DNA from: Halocaridina rubra
Taxonomy: Eukaryota; Arthropoda; Malacostraca; Decapoda; Atyidae
DNA length: 64,000 nt
Direction of reading: 5' to 3'
Assembly (NCBI GenBank): GCA_037179515.1
Contig: JAXCGZ010004174.1
Location: forward strand, 1 to 64,000
This document shows, one piece after another, positions 1-12,500 of the stretch. Made by a program: the position numbers and the translations under genes. Under the pieces are notes generated by a model. It was not told where the DNA came from and did not search any database. It saw only the letters and a list, made by a program, of their open reading frames with translations. Numbering within the stretch: the stretch's first letter is position 1; the number at the start of each line of letters is the position of its first letter.

Positions 1-153
1 AGCGAACGAGGATTGATGAGAGGCGAGAGAGTGAGATTTATTTAAAACCCTCACCTTTCCACGTCATTAAATAATAATGAAGTTTTTTTTTTTTTTTGGT
101 AGTACTGGATATTCTTTCTGTAGTAATTAAATTACAGTGATTTACTTCGATGA

Positions 154-462
154 TTCGGTTTTTACGTCACGAGTTCCCTTTTCTACTAAAGGCTAGGACG
201 GTTCCCTTTTTGCTAAGGGCTAGTTTTGGCAGATGTAATCGTTACCCTGAGTGTATACCCTTACTAACCTCAGTCCGGTTTTTACGTCGCGAACTCCCTT
301 TTCTACTAAGGGCTAGGACGGTTGCCTTTTGCGAAGGACTAGTTTTGACAGATGTAATCGTTACCCTGAGTGTATACCCTTACTAAGCTCAGTCCAGAGC
401 TACCCTCGTCCTGCCGCCTCAGAGTCGCGGACGCTACCATTTTGCCACGGAGACTTCATTAC
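154..462 (-). mobile_element. SINE family A copy with duplicated tail
   Basis: This is a tRNA-derived short interspersed element read on the minus strand. The head (about 395-462) is the reverse complement of the tRNA-like head seen complete at 27561. The body occurs twice in tandem, about 154-276 and 277-395, each with the signature GGCTAGGACGG followed by GCAGATGTAATCG or a close variant. At least eight copies of this family occur in the window. The duplicated body is unusual among them. It has no coding capacity. Confidence 0.75.
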
Positions 463-519
463 AGTGACTTACTGTTTTAATATATTTTAAGACATACTCT
501 TTTTGGCATTACTGTGTAG

Positions 520-1060
520 TGTGTCGTGCTCGAGCAACGCCAAAAAGGCCCAAGCAGCGCCAAACGGGACTGAGCTAAAAAAAATTATTCGCCTAAAGAT
601 CAGCATTTCGTTGTGTATTGTATTAAATCTGCTTAAAAATTCGATTACTCTTAACATACCGCAATCTTTTACCATGTAGTAGATTGGCCCATGGCACCAG
701 CCACCCGTTGCGGTACTACAGCTGAAGGTCTTTTAAACTTAAATAGGATTGTCCTGGACAGCTCGATGTTAAGTCTTTTCATATACGGAATCATGTCTAT
801 TCCTACATCTACACAGAATATTCTTGCTTATTCGCTACACATCTTTTATTATCCCTTCATATCTGACAAGGCGCAACACTCTCAATCCCTGTTTCTCTTT
901 GCTTTATGTTTTCTTCGATCCCAAGCCCGATGAGGACAATTTTCTTAGCCCGTCCCGGTGTCACACTCGGAAAAAAAAAAATTCCATTGTGTATTGTACT
1001 AAATATTAAAAAACAAAAAAATATATAATCGAATATTTTTAAATTACCGCAAACTTTTAT
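520..1060 (+). mobile_element. Dispersed repeat family D
   Basis: Unclassified interspersed repeat. The stretch from about 700 to 985 (GCTGAAGGTCTTTT, then ACACATCTTTTATTAT, then CCTGTTTCTCTTTGC) recurs at 61905-62130, partly at 41818-41935, and as a short 3' scrap at 23325-23390. A flanking segment (608-680) is repeated directly at 982-1060, both containing TTGTGTATTGTA. No reading frame, terminal inverted repeat or tRNA-like box was recognised, so the class is unknown. Confidence 0.5.
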
Positions 1061-1395
1061 TTTATGGCCTAGTGTTATTCACAAAAATTCAGAAAAAAAT
1101 ATTTTCTTCTTTAAATCCTAACTCTTTGCTACAACAAGTAATATCCCACCATTTGCATTTAACTCTCCTAACATAGCATCATATTTTTTGACGCTGAACT
1201 CCCATTTTTGAGATTTATCTAAGCTCCTCCCAATTTTGAAGTCTCATTTTTTTGGGTAATATTTCATATCTCGCTATTACCATTATCTTTTATCTATTCG
1301 GTATCGTAACATATGCATCCTCCATGTGCAGAATTTTGGAATCGAAACCCTATACTTTACAAATCTGTATTATTTTACGCAAAATGAATTTCTCA

Positions 1396-1549
<154 letters not shown>

Positions 1550-1649
1550 CGTTATGACTTGGCTTTATTTTACACTTAAAAATCAGTGCATGCTCATATG
1601 TGCAAAGATACATACAGATATGTAATTACTTTTTGTACGATATGTTTTA

Positions 1650-1761
<112 letters not shown>

Positions 1762-2106
1762 CATATTGTCTTCACCAGTCAATCATGTCGTTACATACGT
1801 TAAACTGGTGTCCATATACCAACATGAATTTTATTGGCCAACCACCTTGGCGTAAGGAAGTTGAACTTATGCCATGGATACTGCAACAACTGCGTGGCCA
1901 CCCCTTCCGGTTCTCTTTGGGCGACACCCTTCAGCTGCCACAGCAATATCCCTTGCCGTCTTTTTGTAAAACTCGGAATATGCAACGTAACCAACCGTGA
2001 TTTCTTTTGTGGCATCTGCCCCATATTCATGCTTATTTCTAGTGGCTTGTATGAGCTTAGGGCTATTCCCTGACCCCCCACACCATTTGCTACCCCAGCC
2101 CCACTA

Positions 2107-2788
2107 ATGGTGGAGAATGTTTCCTGCCCACCACACCCATCGACCATGCCCTTCTTGCCTCTTGAGGAGAATGTTGCACTACTTCAAGAGTGGCTACAGC
2201 GACACTTGTCACCCATATTCTACACAATGAGGTCACCACCTCTGGTAATATTTGGACCCCCTCGACACATACAACTGGCATTTGGATCTTGTCTCCATGC
2301 TTGCCACACCCCCACCTCTGTCTCCAAACACTGGGAGGTGGAGGTGAAGGGCCACCATAGGTGCTTCGCGGATTACCAACACTTTAACATCTCATGTTTG
2401 GAGGAGACTCATCACACCCTTGCACCCTTTGCTAGGGTATCTGGTGTCCCGAGTCACTCCTTCTAGACAGTGCCAGATGCCTTCTAGGGCTTCCAGCAGG
2501 TGGAGTTAGACCAAGAAAGCAGGGAATTGACGACTTTTATCCTCTCCTATTGGAGATAGCATTATACTGCACCCTCTGCCTCGCATGACTATGCCTGGCT
2601 GTTTGACGATGCCTTACATGACGTCCCTTGCATATACAAGTGTGTGGACAACACTCTACTGTATGACAACAGCATAAGGGAAGCTTCCTGGCACACCCAT
2701 GATTTCCTGGTTACCTGTAAGAGGAACATTATCACCCTCAAGCCGCAGCAAGGTAAAATTACAAGGTTAGTAGGGATTGACACTGCGC
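2107..2788 (+). pseudogene. Gypsy reverse transcriptase remnant
   Basis: One frame, read through three TAG stops (near 2464, 2488 and 2554), gives the ordered landmarks of a Gypsy RT. These are a pre-RT segment with ACHTPTSVSKHWEVEVK, then FADYQHFN, LEETHHT, VELDQESRELTTF, FDDALHDVP, and the catalytic-loop equivalent KCVDNTLLYD followed by WHTHDFLVTC. The catalytic YxDD is altered to CVDN, so the second aspartate is lost. About 40 residues normally between EVEVK and the DYQ motif are absent, indicating an internal deletion. The copy is dead on three counts: stops, deletion and active-site loss. The family assignment is from motif recognition only. Confidence 0.72.
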
Positions 2789-2799
2789 TCTCCATCAGT

Positions 2800-3086
2800 C
2801 TTCTTCTTCTTCGTCTACATCTTTTCCCACTTTTATGTGGGGTCGATGTTTCTGGCCAGTTTTCTCCATTTGTTTCTGTCCCATACTTCATCACCCAACA
2901 AACCTTTAGACCTCAGGTCGTCAATGATGCAATCCTTCCACCTACGCTTTGGTCTCCCTCTCCTTCTCCTACCCTGTATATCGATTTCCATCACCCTCCT
3001 CCCAACATACTGTTCATCCCTCCTAACGACATGACCATACCATCTTAGTCTACTTTCTTGTATCTTATCTGATATTTCTCTAACTT
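2800..3086 (-). mobile_element. 5'-truncated RTE-like LINE fragment with 11-bp TSD
   Basis: The minus strand encodes the C-terminus of an RTE-type RT protein: LRWYGHVVRRDEQYVG, then RRRRGRPKRRWKD, then WDRNKWRKLARNIDPT and a stop. It is followed by a short 3' hairpin (CCCCAC...GTGGGA) and a GAA-rich tail. The insert is flanked by the direct repeat TCTCCATCAGT at 2789-2799 and 3087-3097. This is a target-site duplication that defines the insertion exactly. It splits the Gypsy remnant, so it is younger than that element. Confidence 0.85.
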
Positions 3087-3149
3087 TCTCCATCAGTGAC
3101 AACTACGAATGGTCATAGCTGTGTTCTCGTCTCAACCCCCCCTCCAGAA

Positions 3150-3310
3150 CAAGTCATATGCCAACTAAAGGGCCTGCCTGTGGTCTTGCACATCAGGAAA
3201 TAGGGTCCCTCTTCTAAGCTGTGGGACATAACAGGGATAATAATGGCAGCAGACCGCCATCGACAATACATTTTCAAGTTGGACAGAAGTGGCAGATTGC
3301 CCTTAAGAAC
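3150..3310 (+). pseudogene. Gypsy integrase C-terminal remnant
   Basis: A short frame reads KLWDITGIIMAADRHRQY and continues to KLDRSGRL. This resembles the end of Gypsy integrases, where a WD..G..V segment is followed by a QY.v.vdGSGR motif. There is one in-frame stop, and the frame shifts at about 3300. It places the 3' end of the Gypsy element just before the CTG array. The assignment rests on a short motif. Confidence 0.5.
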
Positions 3311-3567
3311 CGAAGACACATGTGATAGGTCAAGATAATGCCCCCAACCAGTTCACGAGGGCAAAAGTCAGCCAGCCGTTGCTCGCTTATCTTCACACTC
3401 ACACCCATCTCCCACCTCTCACCAAGAAACTGGGAGACCCCAACGGCTTTTGTTCATCCACTATTTTTCATTTTTTATATTCATAAATTTTTCCCTTCCT
3501 TCCTAGTGGTCCCCTAGGGGTTAAAAGCATTTATGCGTCGCCATCAACTCTCCCTTCTTCACCACTA

Positions 3568-6500
3568 TCCTACTGCTACTGCTGCTGCTAACTGCTACTA
3601 CAGCTGCTGTCTGCTACTACTACTGCTACTGCTGCTGCTGGCTGCTACCTCTTCTTCTTCTTCTTCTCCTCCTCCTCCTCCTCCTCCTCCTCCAGCTGCT
3701 CTGCTAGCTGCTGCTGCTAGCTGCTGCTGCTGCGGCGGCGGTTGCGGTAGTGGCGGAGGAGGAGGAGTATTAGGAGAAGAAGAAGAATGCTGCTGCTGGC
3801 TGCTACTGCTGCTGCTGGCTGCTGCTGCTACTGCGGGCTGCTACTACTGCTGCTGGTTGCTACTGCTGCTGCTGGCTGCAACTGGTACTGCTGCTGCTAG
3901 CTGCTACTGCTGCTGCTGGCTGCTACTGCTACTGCTGCTGCTACTGCTAATGCTGGCTGCTAGAACTTCTTATCCTCCTCCCCCTCCTCCACCAACAGCT
4001 GCTGTGCTAGCTGCTCTGCTGGCTGCTGCTGCTGCTGCTGCTGCTGCCGCTGCGGCTGCGGCTGTGGTGGCCGTTACGGCTGCTGCTGCTGCTGCGGTGG
4101 CGGCGGCGGTGGAGGAGGGTGAGGGGAATTTGGAGAAGAAGAAGAATGCTGCTGCTACTGCTGCTGCCGGCTTCTACTGCTGCTGCTGGCTGCTACTGCT
4201 GCTGCTGACTGCTACTACTGCTGCTGTCTGCTACTGTTGCTGTTGGCTGCTACTTCTACTGTGGACTGCTACTACTGCTGCTACTGCTACTGCTGCCTGC
4301 TACTGCTACTGCTGCTGCTGGCTGCTACCTCTTCTTCTGCTCATGCTACTGCCGCTGCTGACTGCTACTGCTACTGTGGGCTGCTACTACTGCTGCTGGC
4401 TGCTACTGCTACTGCGGGCTGCTACTACTGCTGCTGGCTGCTACTGCGGGCTGCTACTACTGCTGCTGGCTGCTACTGCGGGCTGCTACTAATGCTGCTG
4501 GCTGCTACTGCTGCTGCGGGCTGCTACTGGTACTGCTGCTGCTGGCTGCTACTGCTACTGCTGGCTGCTACTGCTGCTGCTGGCTGATACAGCTACTGCT
4601 GGCTGATACAGCTACTGCTGGCTGCTACTGCTACTGCTGGCTGCTACCTCTTCTTCTCCTCCTCATCCTCCTCCACCTACAGCTGCTGCGGCTGTGGCGG
4701 CCGTTACAGCTGCTGCTGCGGCGGCGGTGGAGGAGTGTGAGGAGGATTTGGAGAAGAAGAGGAATGCTGCTGCTACTGCTGCTCCTGGCCTCTACTGCTA
4801 CTGCTGGCTGCTACTGCTGCTGCTGGCTGCTACTACTGCTGCTGACTGCTATTGCTGCTGGCTGCTACTGCTACTGCAGGCTGCTACTACTGCTGCTGGC
4901 TGTTACTGCTGCTGCTGGCTGCTACTGCTGCTGCTAGCTGCTACTGCTACTGCTGGCTGCTACTGCTCCTGCCTGCTACTGCTACTGCTGGCTGCTACCT
5001 CTTCTTTTGCTCATGCTACTGCTGCTGCAGGCTGCTACTGCTGCTGCTGGCTGCTACTGCTACTGCGGGCTGCTACCACTGCTGCTGGCTGCTACTGCTG
5101 CTACTGGTACTGCTGCTGCTAGCTGCTACTGCTGCTGCTGGCTGCTATTGCTACTGCGGCTGCTACAGCTACTGCTGCTGCTGACTGCTACCTCTTCTTC
5201 TCCTCCTCATATTCCTTCCCCTCCTCCACCTACAGCTGCTCTGCTGGGTGCTGCTGCTGCTGCTGCGGCTGCGGCTGCGGCGGCCATTACGGTTGCTGCT
5301 GCTGCTGCTGCGGCGGCTGCGGCAGCGGTGGAAAAGGGTGAGGAGGATTCGGAGAAGAAGAAGAATGCTGCTGCTACTGCTGCTTCTGGCTTCTACTGAT
5401 GCTGCTGGCTGCTACTGCTGCTGCTGGCTGCTACTACTGCTGCTGACTGCTACTGCTGCTGCTGGCTGCTGCTGCTGCTGCTGACTGCTACTGCTGCTGC
5501 TGGCTGCTACTGCTACTGCGGGCTGCTACTACTGCTGCTACTGCTGCTGCAGGCTGCTACTGCTGCTGCTGGCTGCTACTGGTACTGCTGCTGCTAGCTG
5601 CTACTGCTGCTGCTGGCTGCTACTGCTAATGCTGGCAGCTACTGCTACTGCTGCTACCTCTTCTTCTGCTCATGCTACTGCTGCTGCTGACTGCTACTGC
5701 TGCTGCTGGCTGCTACTGCTACTGCGGGCTGCTACTACTGCTACTGCTGCTGCTGGCTGCTACTGGTACTGCTGCTGCTAGCTGCTACTGATGGCTGCTA
5801 CTGCTGCTGCTGGCTGCTACTGCTGCTGCTGGCTGCTACAGCTACTGCTGCTGCTGGCTGCTACTGCTACTGCTGGCTGCTACCTCTTCTTCTCCTCCTT
5901 ATCCCCCTCCCCCTCCTCCACCTACAGCTGCTCTGCTAGCTGCTCTGCTGGTTGCTGCTGCTGCTGCTGCTGCTGCGGCTGCGGCGGCCGTTACAGCTGC
6001 TGCTGCGGCTGCGGTGGAGGAGGGTGAGGAGGATTCGGAGAAATAGAAGAATGCTGCTGCTACTGCTGCTGCCGGCTTCTACTGCTGCTGCTGGCTGCTA
6101 CTGCTGCTGCTGGCTGCTGGCTGCTACTACTGCTGCTGCTGGCTGCTGGCTGCTACTACTGCTGCTGCTGGCTGCTACTGCTACTGTGGGCTGCTACTTC
6201 TACTGCTGGCTGCTACTGCTGCTCCTGGCTGCTACTGGTACTGCTGCTGCTAGCTGCTACTGCTGGCTGCTACTGCTACTGCTGCTGCTGGCTGCTACCT
6301 CTTCTTCTGTTCATGCTACTGCTGACTGCTACTGCTACTGCAGACTGCTACTACTGCTGCTGGCTGCTACTGCTGCTGCAGGCTGCTACTGCTGCTGCTG
6401 GCTGCTACTGCTGCTACTGGTACTGCTGCTGCTAGCTGCTACTGATGCTGCTGGCTGCTATTGCTACTGCGGCTGCTACAGCTACTGCTGCTGCTGACTG

Positions 6501-9500
6501 CTACCTCTTCTTCTCCTCCTCATATTCCTCCCCCTCCTCCACCTACAGCTGCTCTGCTGGGTGCTGCTGCTGCTGCTGCAGCTGCGGCTGCGGCGGCCAT
6601 TACGGCTGCTGCTGCTGCTGCTGCGGCGGCTGCGGCAGCGGTGGAAAAGGGTGAGGAGGATTCGGAGAAGAAGAAGAATGCTGCTGCTACTGCTGCTTCT
6701 GGCTTCTACTGATGCTGCTGGCTGCTACTGCTGCTGCTGGCTGCTACTACTGCTGCTGACTGCTACTGCTGCTGCTGGCTGCTACTGCTGCTGCTGACTG
6801 CTACTGCTGCTGCTGGCTGCTACTGCTACTGCGGGCTGCTACTACTGCTGCTACTGCTGCTGCAGGCTGCTACTGCTGCTGCTGGCTGCTACTGGTACTG
6901 CTGCTGCTAGCTGCAACTGCTGCTGCTGGCTGCTACTGCTACTGCTGGCAGCTACTGCCACTGCTGCTGCCTCTTCTTCTGCTCATGCTACTGCTGCTGC
7001 TGACTGCTACTGCTGCTGCTGGCTGCCACTGCTACTGCGGGCTGCTACTACTGCTACTGCTGCTGCTGGCTGCTACTGGTACTGCTGCTGCTAGCTGCTA
7101 CTGATGGCTGCTACTGCTGCTGCTGGCTGTTACTGCTGCTGCTGGCTGCTACAGCTACTGCTGCTGCTGGCTGCTACTGCTACTGCTGGCTGCTACCTCT
7201 TCTTCTCCTCCTTATCCCCCTCCCCATCCTCCACCTACAGCTGCTCTGCTAGCTGCTCTGCTGGCTGCTGCTGCTGCTGCTGCTGCTGCGGCTGCGGCGG
7301 CCGTTACAGCTGCTGCTGCGGCTGCGGTGGAGGAGGGTGAGGAGGATTCGGAGAAATAGAAGAATGCTGCTGCTACTGCTGCTGCCGGCTTCTACTGCTG
7401 CTGCTGGCTGCTACTGCTGCTGCTGGCTGCTGGCTGCTACTACTGCTGCTGCTGGCTGCTACTGCTACTGTGGGCTGCTACTTCTACTGCTGGCTGCTAC
7501 TGCTGCTGCTGGCTGCTACTGGTACTGCTGCTGCTAGCTGCTACTGCTGGCTGCTACTGCTACTGCTGCTGCTGGCTGCTACCTCTTCTTCTGCTCATGC
7601 AACTGCTGACTGCTACTGCTACTGCAGACTGCTACTACTGCTGCTGGCTGCTACTGCTGCTGCAGGCTGCTACTGCTGCTGCTGGCTGCTGCTGGTTCTG
7701 CTGCTGCTGGCTGCTACTGCTACTGCTGGCTGCTACCTCTTCTTCTCCTCCTCATCCTCCTCCTCCTCCTCCACCTACAGCTGCTCTGCTAGCTGCTCTG
7801 CTGGCTGCTGCTGCTGGCTGCTGCTGCTGCTGCTGCGGCAACGGCGGCCGTTACGGCTGCTGCTGCGGCGGCGGTGGAGGAGGGTAAGGAGGATTCGGAG
7901 AAGAAGAAGAATGCTGCTGCTACTGCTGCTGCTGGCTTCTACTGCTGCTACTGCTGTTGCTGGCTGCTACTACTGCTGCTGACTGCTACTGCTGCTGCTG
8001 GCTGCTACTGCTACTGCAGGCTGCTACTACTGCTGCTGGCTGCTACTGCTGCTGCAGGCTGCTACTGCTGCTGCTGGCTGCTACTGGTACTTCTTCTGCT
8101 GGCTGCTACTGCTGCTGCTGGCTTCTACTACTGCTGCTGCTGGCTGCTACTACTGCTGCTGACTGCTACTGCTGTTGGCTGCTTCTGCTACTGTGGGCTG
8201 CTACTACTGCTGCTGGCTGCTACTGCTGCTGCTGGCTGCTACTGCTGCTGCTGGCTGCTACTGGTACTGCTGCTGCAAGCTGCTACTGCTACTGCTGGCT
8301 GCTACTGTTGCTGCTGCCTGCTACTGCTACTGCTGGCTGCTACCTCTTCTTCTGCTCATGCTACTGCTACTGCTGCTGCTGGCTGCTACTGCTACTTTGG
8401 GCTGCTACTACTGCTACTGCTGCTGCTGGCTGCTACTGGTACTGCTGCTGCTAGCTGCTACTGCTGGCTGTTACTGCTGCTGCTGGCTGCTGCTGGCTGC
8501 TACAGCTACTGCTGCTGCTGGCTGCTACTGCTACTGCTGGCTGCTACCTCTTCTTCTCCTCCTCATCCTCCACCTACAGCTGCTCTGCTAGCTGCTCTGC
8601 TGGCTGCTGCAGCTGGCTGCTGCTGCTGCTGCTGCGGCTGCGGCTGCAGCGGCCGCTACGGCTGCTGTTGCTGCTGCTGCGGCGGCTGCGGCGGCGGTGG
8701 AGGAGGGTGAGGAGGATTCGGAGAAGAAGAAGAATGCTTCTGCTACTGCTGCTGCTGGCTTCTACTGCTGCTACTGCTGCTGCTGGCTGCTACTACTGCT
8801 GCTGACTGCTACTGCTGCTGCTGGCTGCTACTGCTACTGCTGGCTGCTACTACTGCTGCTGCTGGCTGCTACTGCTGCTGCTGGCTGCTACTGGTACTTC
8901 TGCTGCTGGCTGCTACTGGTACTGCTGGCTGCTACTGCTGTTGCTGGCTTCTACTGCTGCTGCTGCTGACTGCTACTACTGCTGCTGACTGCTACTGCTG
9001 TTGGCTGCTACTGCTACTGCAGGCTGCTACTACTGCTGCTGGCTGCTACTGCTGCTGCTGGCTGCTACTGCTGCTGCTGGCTGCTACTGGTACTGCTGCT
9101 GCTAGCTGCTACTGCTACTGCCGGCTGCTACTGCTACTGCTGCTGCTGACTGCTACTGCTACTGCTGGCTGCTACCTCTTCTTCTGCTCATGCTACTGCT
9201 GCTGCTGACTGCTACTGCTGCTGCTGGCTGCTACTGCTACTGTGGGCTGCTACTACTGCTACTGCTGCTGCTGGCTCTACTGGTACTGCTGCTGCTAACT
9301 GCTACTGCTGGCTGCTACTGCTGCTGCTGGCTGCTACAGCTACTGCTGCTGCTGGTTGCTACTGCTATTGCTAGCTGCTACCTCTTCTTCTCCTCCTCAT
9401 CCTCCTCCTCCTCCTCCACCTACAGCTGCTCTGCTAGCTGCTCTGCTGGCTGCTGCTGCTGGCTGCTGCTGCTGCTGCTGCGGCTGTGGCTGCGGCGGCC

Positions 9501-9509
9501 ATTACAGCT

Positions 9510-9543
<34 letters not shown>

Positions 9544-12500
9544 TGGAGGAGGGTGAGGAGGATTGGAAAAGAAGAAGAATGCTGCTGCTACTGCTGCTGC
9601 TGGCTTCCACTGCTGCTACTGCTGCTGCTGGCTGCTACTACTGCTGCTGACTGCTACTGCTGCTGCTGGCTGCTACTGCAGGCTGCTACTACTGCTGCTG
9701 GCTGCTACTGCTGCTGCTGGCTGCTACTGCTGCTGCTGGCTGCTACTGGTACTTCTGCTGCTGGCTGCTACTGGTACTGCTTGCTGCTACTGCTGCTGCT
9801 GGCTTCTACTGCTGCTGCTGCTGGCTGCTACTACTGCTGCTGACTGCTACTGCTGTTGGCTGCTACTGCTACTACTGCTGCTATCTGCTACTGCTGCTGC
9901 TGGCTGCTGCTGGCTGCTACTGGTACTGCTGCTGCTAGCTGCTCCTGCTACTGCTGGCTGCTACTGCTCCTGCTGCTGCTGCCTGTTACTGCTACTGCTG
10001 GCTGCTACCTCTTCTTCTGCTCATGCTACTGCTGCTGCTGACTGTGACTGCTGCTGCTGGCTGCTACTGCTACTGTGGGCTGCTACTACTGCTACTGCTG
10101 CTGCTGGCTGCTACTGGTACTGCTGCTGCTAGCTGCTACTGCTGGCTGCTACTGCTGCTGCTGGCTGCTACTGCCTACTGCTGGCTGCTACCTCTTCTTC
10201 TCCTCCTCATCCTCATCCTCCTCCTCCACCTACAGCTGCTCTGCTAGCTGCTCTGCTGGCTGCTGCTGCTGGCTGCTGCTGCTGCTACTGTGGCTGCGGC
10301 TGCGGCGGCCGTTACGGCTGCTGCTGCTGCTGCTGCGGCGGCTGCGGCGGCGGTGGAGGAGGGTGAGGAGGATTCGGAGAAGAAGAAGAATGCTGCTACT
10401 ACTGCTGCTGCTGGCTTCTACTGCTGCTACTGCTGCTGCTGGCTGCTACTACTGCTGCTGACTGCTACTGCTGCTGCTGGCTGCTACTGCTACTGCGGGC
10501 TGCTACTACTGCTGCTGGCTGCCACTGCTGCTGCTGGCTGCTACTGCTGCTGCTGGCTGCTACTGCTGCTGCTGGCTGCTACTGGTACTTCTGCTGCTGG
10601 CTGCTACTGGTACTGCTGCTGCTAGCTGCTACTGCTGGCTGCTGCTGCTGCTACTGGTTGCTACTGCTACTGCTGGCTGCTACTGCTCCTGCTGCTGCTG
10701 CTGCCTGCTACTGCTGCTGCTGGCTGCTACTGGCTGCTACTGGTACTGCTGCTGCTAGCTGCTACTGCTACTGCTGGCTGCTACTGCTACTGCTGCTGCT
10801 GCCTGCTACTGCTACTGCTGGCTGCTACCTCTTCTTCTGCTCATGCTACTGCTGCTGCTGACTGCTACTGCTGCTGCTGGCTGCTACTGCTACTGCGGGC
10901 TGCTACTACTGCTACTGCTGCTGCTGGCTGCTACTGGTACTGCTGCTGCTAACTGCTACTGCTGGCTGCTACTGCTGCTGCTGGCTGCTACAGCTACTGC
11001 TGCTGCTGGCTGCTACTGCTAGCTGCTACCTCTTCTTCTCCTCCTCATCCTCCTCCTCCTCCTCCACCTACAGCTGCTCTGCTAGCTGCTCTGCTGGCTG
11101 CTGCTGCTGGCTGCTGCTGCTGCTGCTGCGGCTGCGGCTGCGGCGGCCGTTACGGCTGCTGCTGCTGCTGCTGCGGCGGCTGCGGCGGCGGTGGAGGAGG
11201 GTGAGGAGGATTCGGAGAAGAAGTAGAATGCTGCTGCTACTGCTGCTGCTGGCTTCCACTGCAGCTACTGCTGCTGCTGGCTGCTACTACTGCTGCTGAC
11301 TGCTACCACTGCTGCTGGCTGCTACTGCTACTGCGGGCTGCTACTACTGCTGCTGGCTGCTACTGCTGCTGCTGGCTGCTACTGCTGCTGCTGGCTGCTA
11401 CTGGTACTTCTGCTGCTGGCTGCTACTGGTACTGCAGGCTGCTACTGCTGCTGCTGGCTTCTACTGCTGCTGCTGCTGGCTGCTACTACTGCTGCTGACT
11501 GCTACTGCTGTTGGCTGTTACTGCTACTACTGCTGCTGGCTGCTACTGCTGCTGCTGGCTGCTGCTGGCTGCTACTGGTACTGCTGCCGCTGGCTGCTAC
11601 TGCTCCTGCTGCTGCTGCCTGTTACTGCTACTGCTGGCTGCTACCTCTTCTTCTGCTCATGCTACTGCTGCTGCTGACTGCTACTGCTGCTGCTGGCTGC
11701 TACTGCTACTGCGGGCTGCTACTACTGCTACTGCTGCTGCTGGCTGCTACTGCTGCTGCTGGCTGCTACAGCTACTGCTGCTGCTGGCTGCTACCTCTTC
11801 TTCTCCTCCTCATCCTCCTCCTCCTCCTCCACCTACAGCTGCTCTGCTAGCTGCTCTGCTGGCTGCTGCTGCTGGCTGCTGCTGCTGCTACTGCGGCTGC
11901 GGCTGCGGCGGCCGTTACGGCTGCTGCTGCTGCTGCTGCGGCGGCTGCGGCGGCGGTGGAGGAGGGTGAGGAGGATTCGGAGAAGAAGAAGAATGCTGCT
12001 GCTACTGCTGCTGCTGGCGTCTACTGCTGCTACTGCTGCTGCTGGCTGCTACTACTGCTGCTGACTGCTACTGCTGCTGCTGGCTTCTACTGCTGCTGCT
12101 GCTGGCTGCTACTACTGCTGCTGACTGCTACTGCTGTTGGCTGCTACTGCTGCTGCTGGCTGCTGCTGGCTGCTACTGGTACTGCTGCCGCTGGCTGCTA
12201 CTGCTCCTGCTGCTGCTGCCTGTTACTGCTACTGCTGGCTGCTACCTCTTCTTCTGCTCATGCTACTGCTGCTGCTGACTGCTACTGCTGCTGCTGGCTG
12301 CTACTGCTACTGCGGGCTGCTACTACTGCTACTGCTGCTGCTGGCTGCTACTGCTGCTGCTGGCTGCTACACCTACTGCTGCTGCTGGCTGCTACTGCTG
12401 GCTGCTACCTCTTCTTCTCCTCCTCATCCTCCTCCTCCTCCTCCACCTACAGCTGCTCTGCTAGCTGCTCTGCTGGCTGCTGCTGCTGGCTGCTGCTGCT

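Larger units (their letters stand above)
1830..3440 (+). mobile_element. Decayed Ty3/Gypsy-like LTR retrotransposon, internal part
   Basis: Remnant of a Gypsy-type pol region, higher in GC than its surroundings. It holds a recognisable RT stretch (2107-2788) and the end of an integrase (about 3150-3310). The protease-proximal part, most of RNase H and the integrase core are missing, so a large internal deletion lies between the two. An RTE LINE fragment (2800-3086) sits between them with an 11-bp target duplication. No LTRs were identified. The 3' part runs into the CTG array. Confidence 0.7.
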
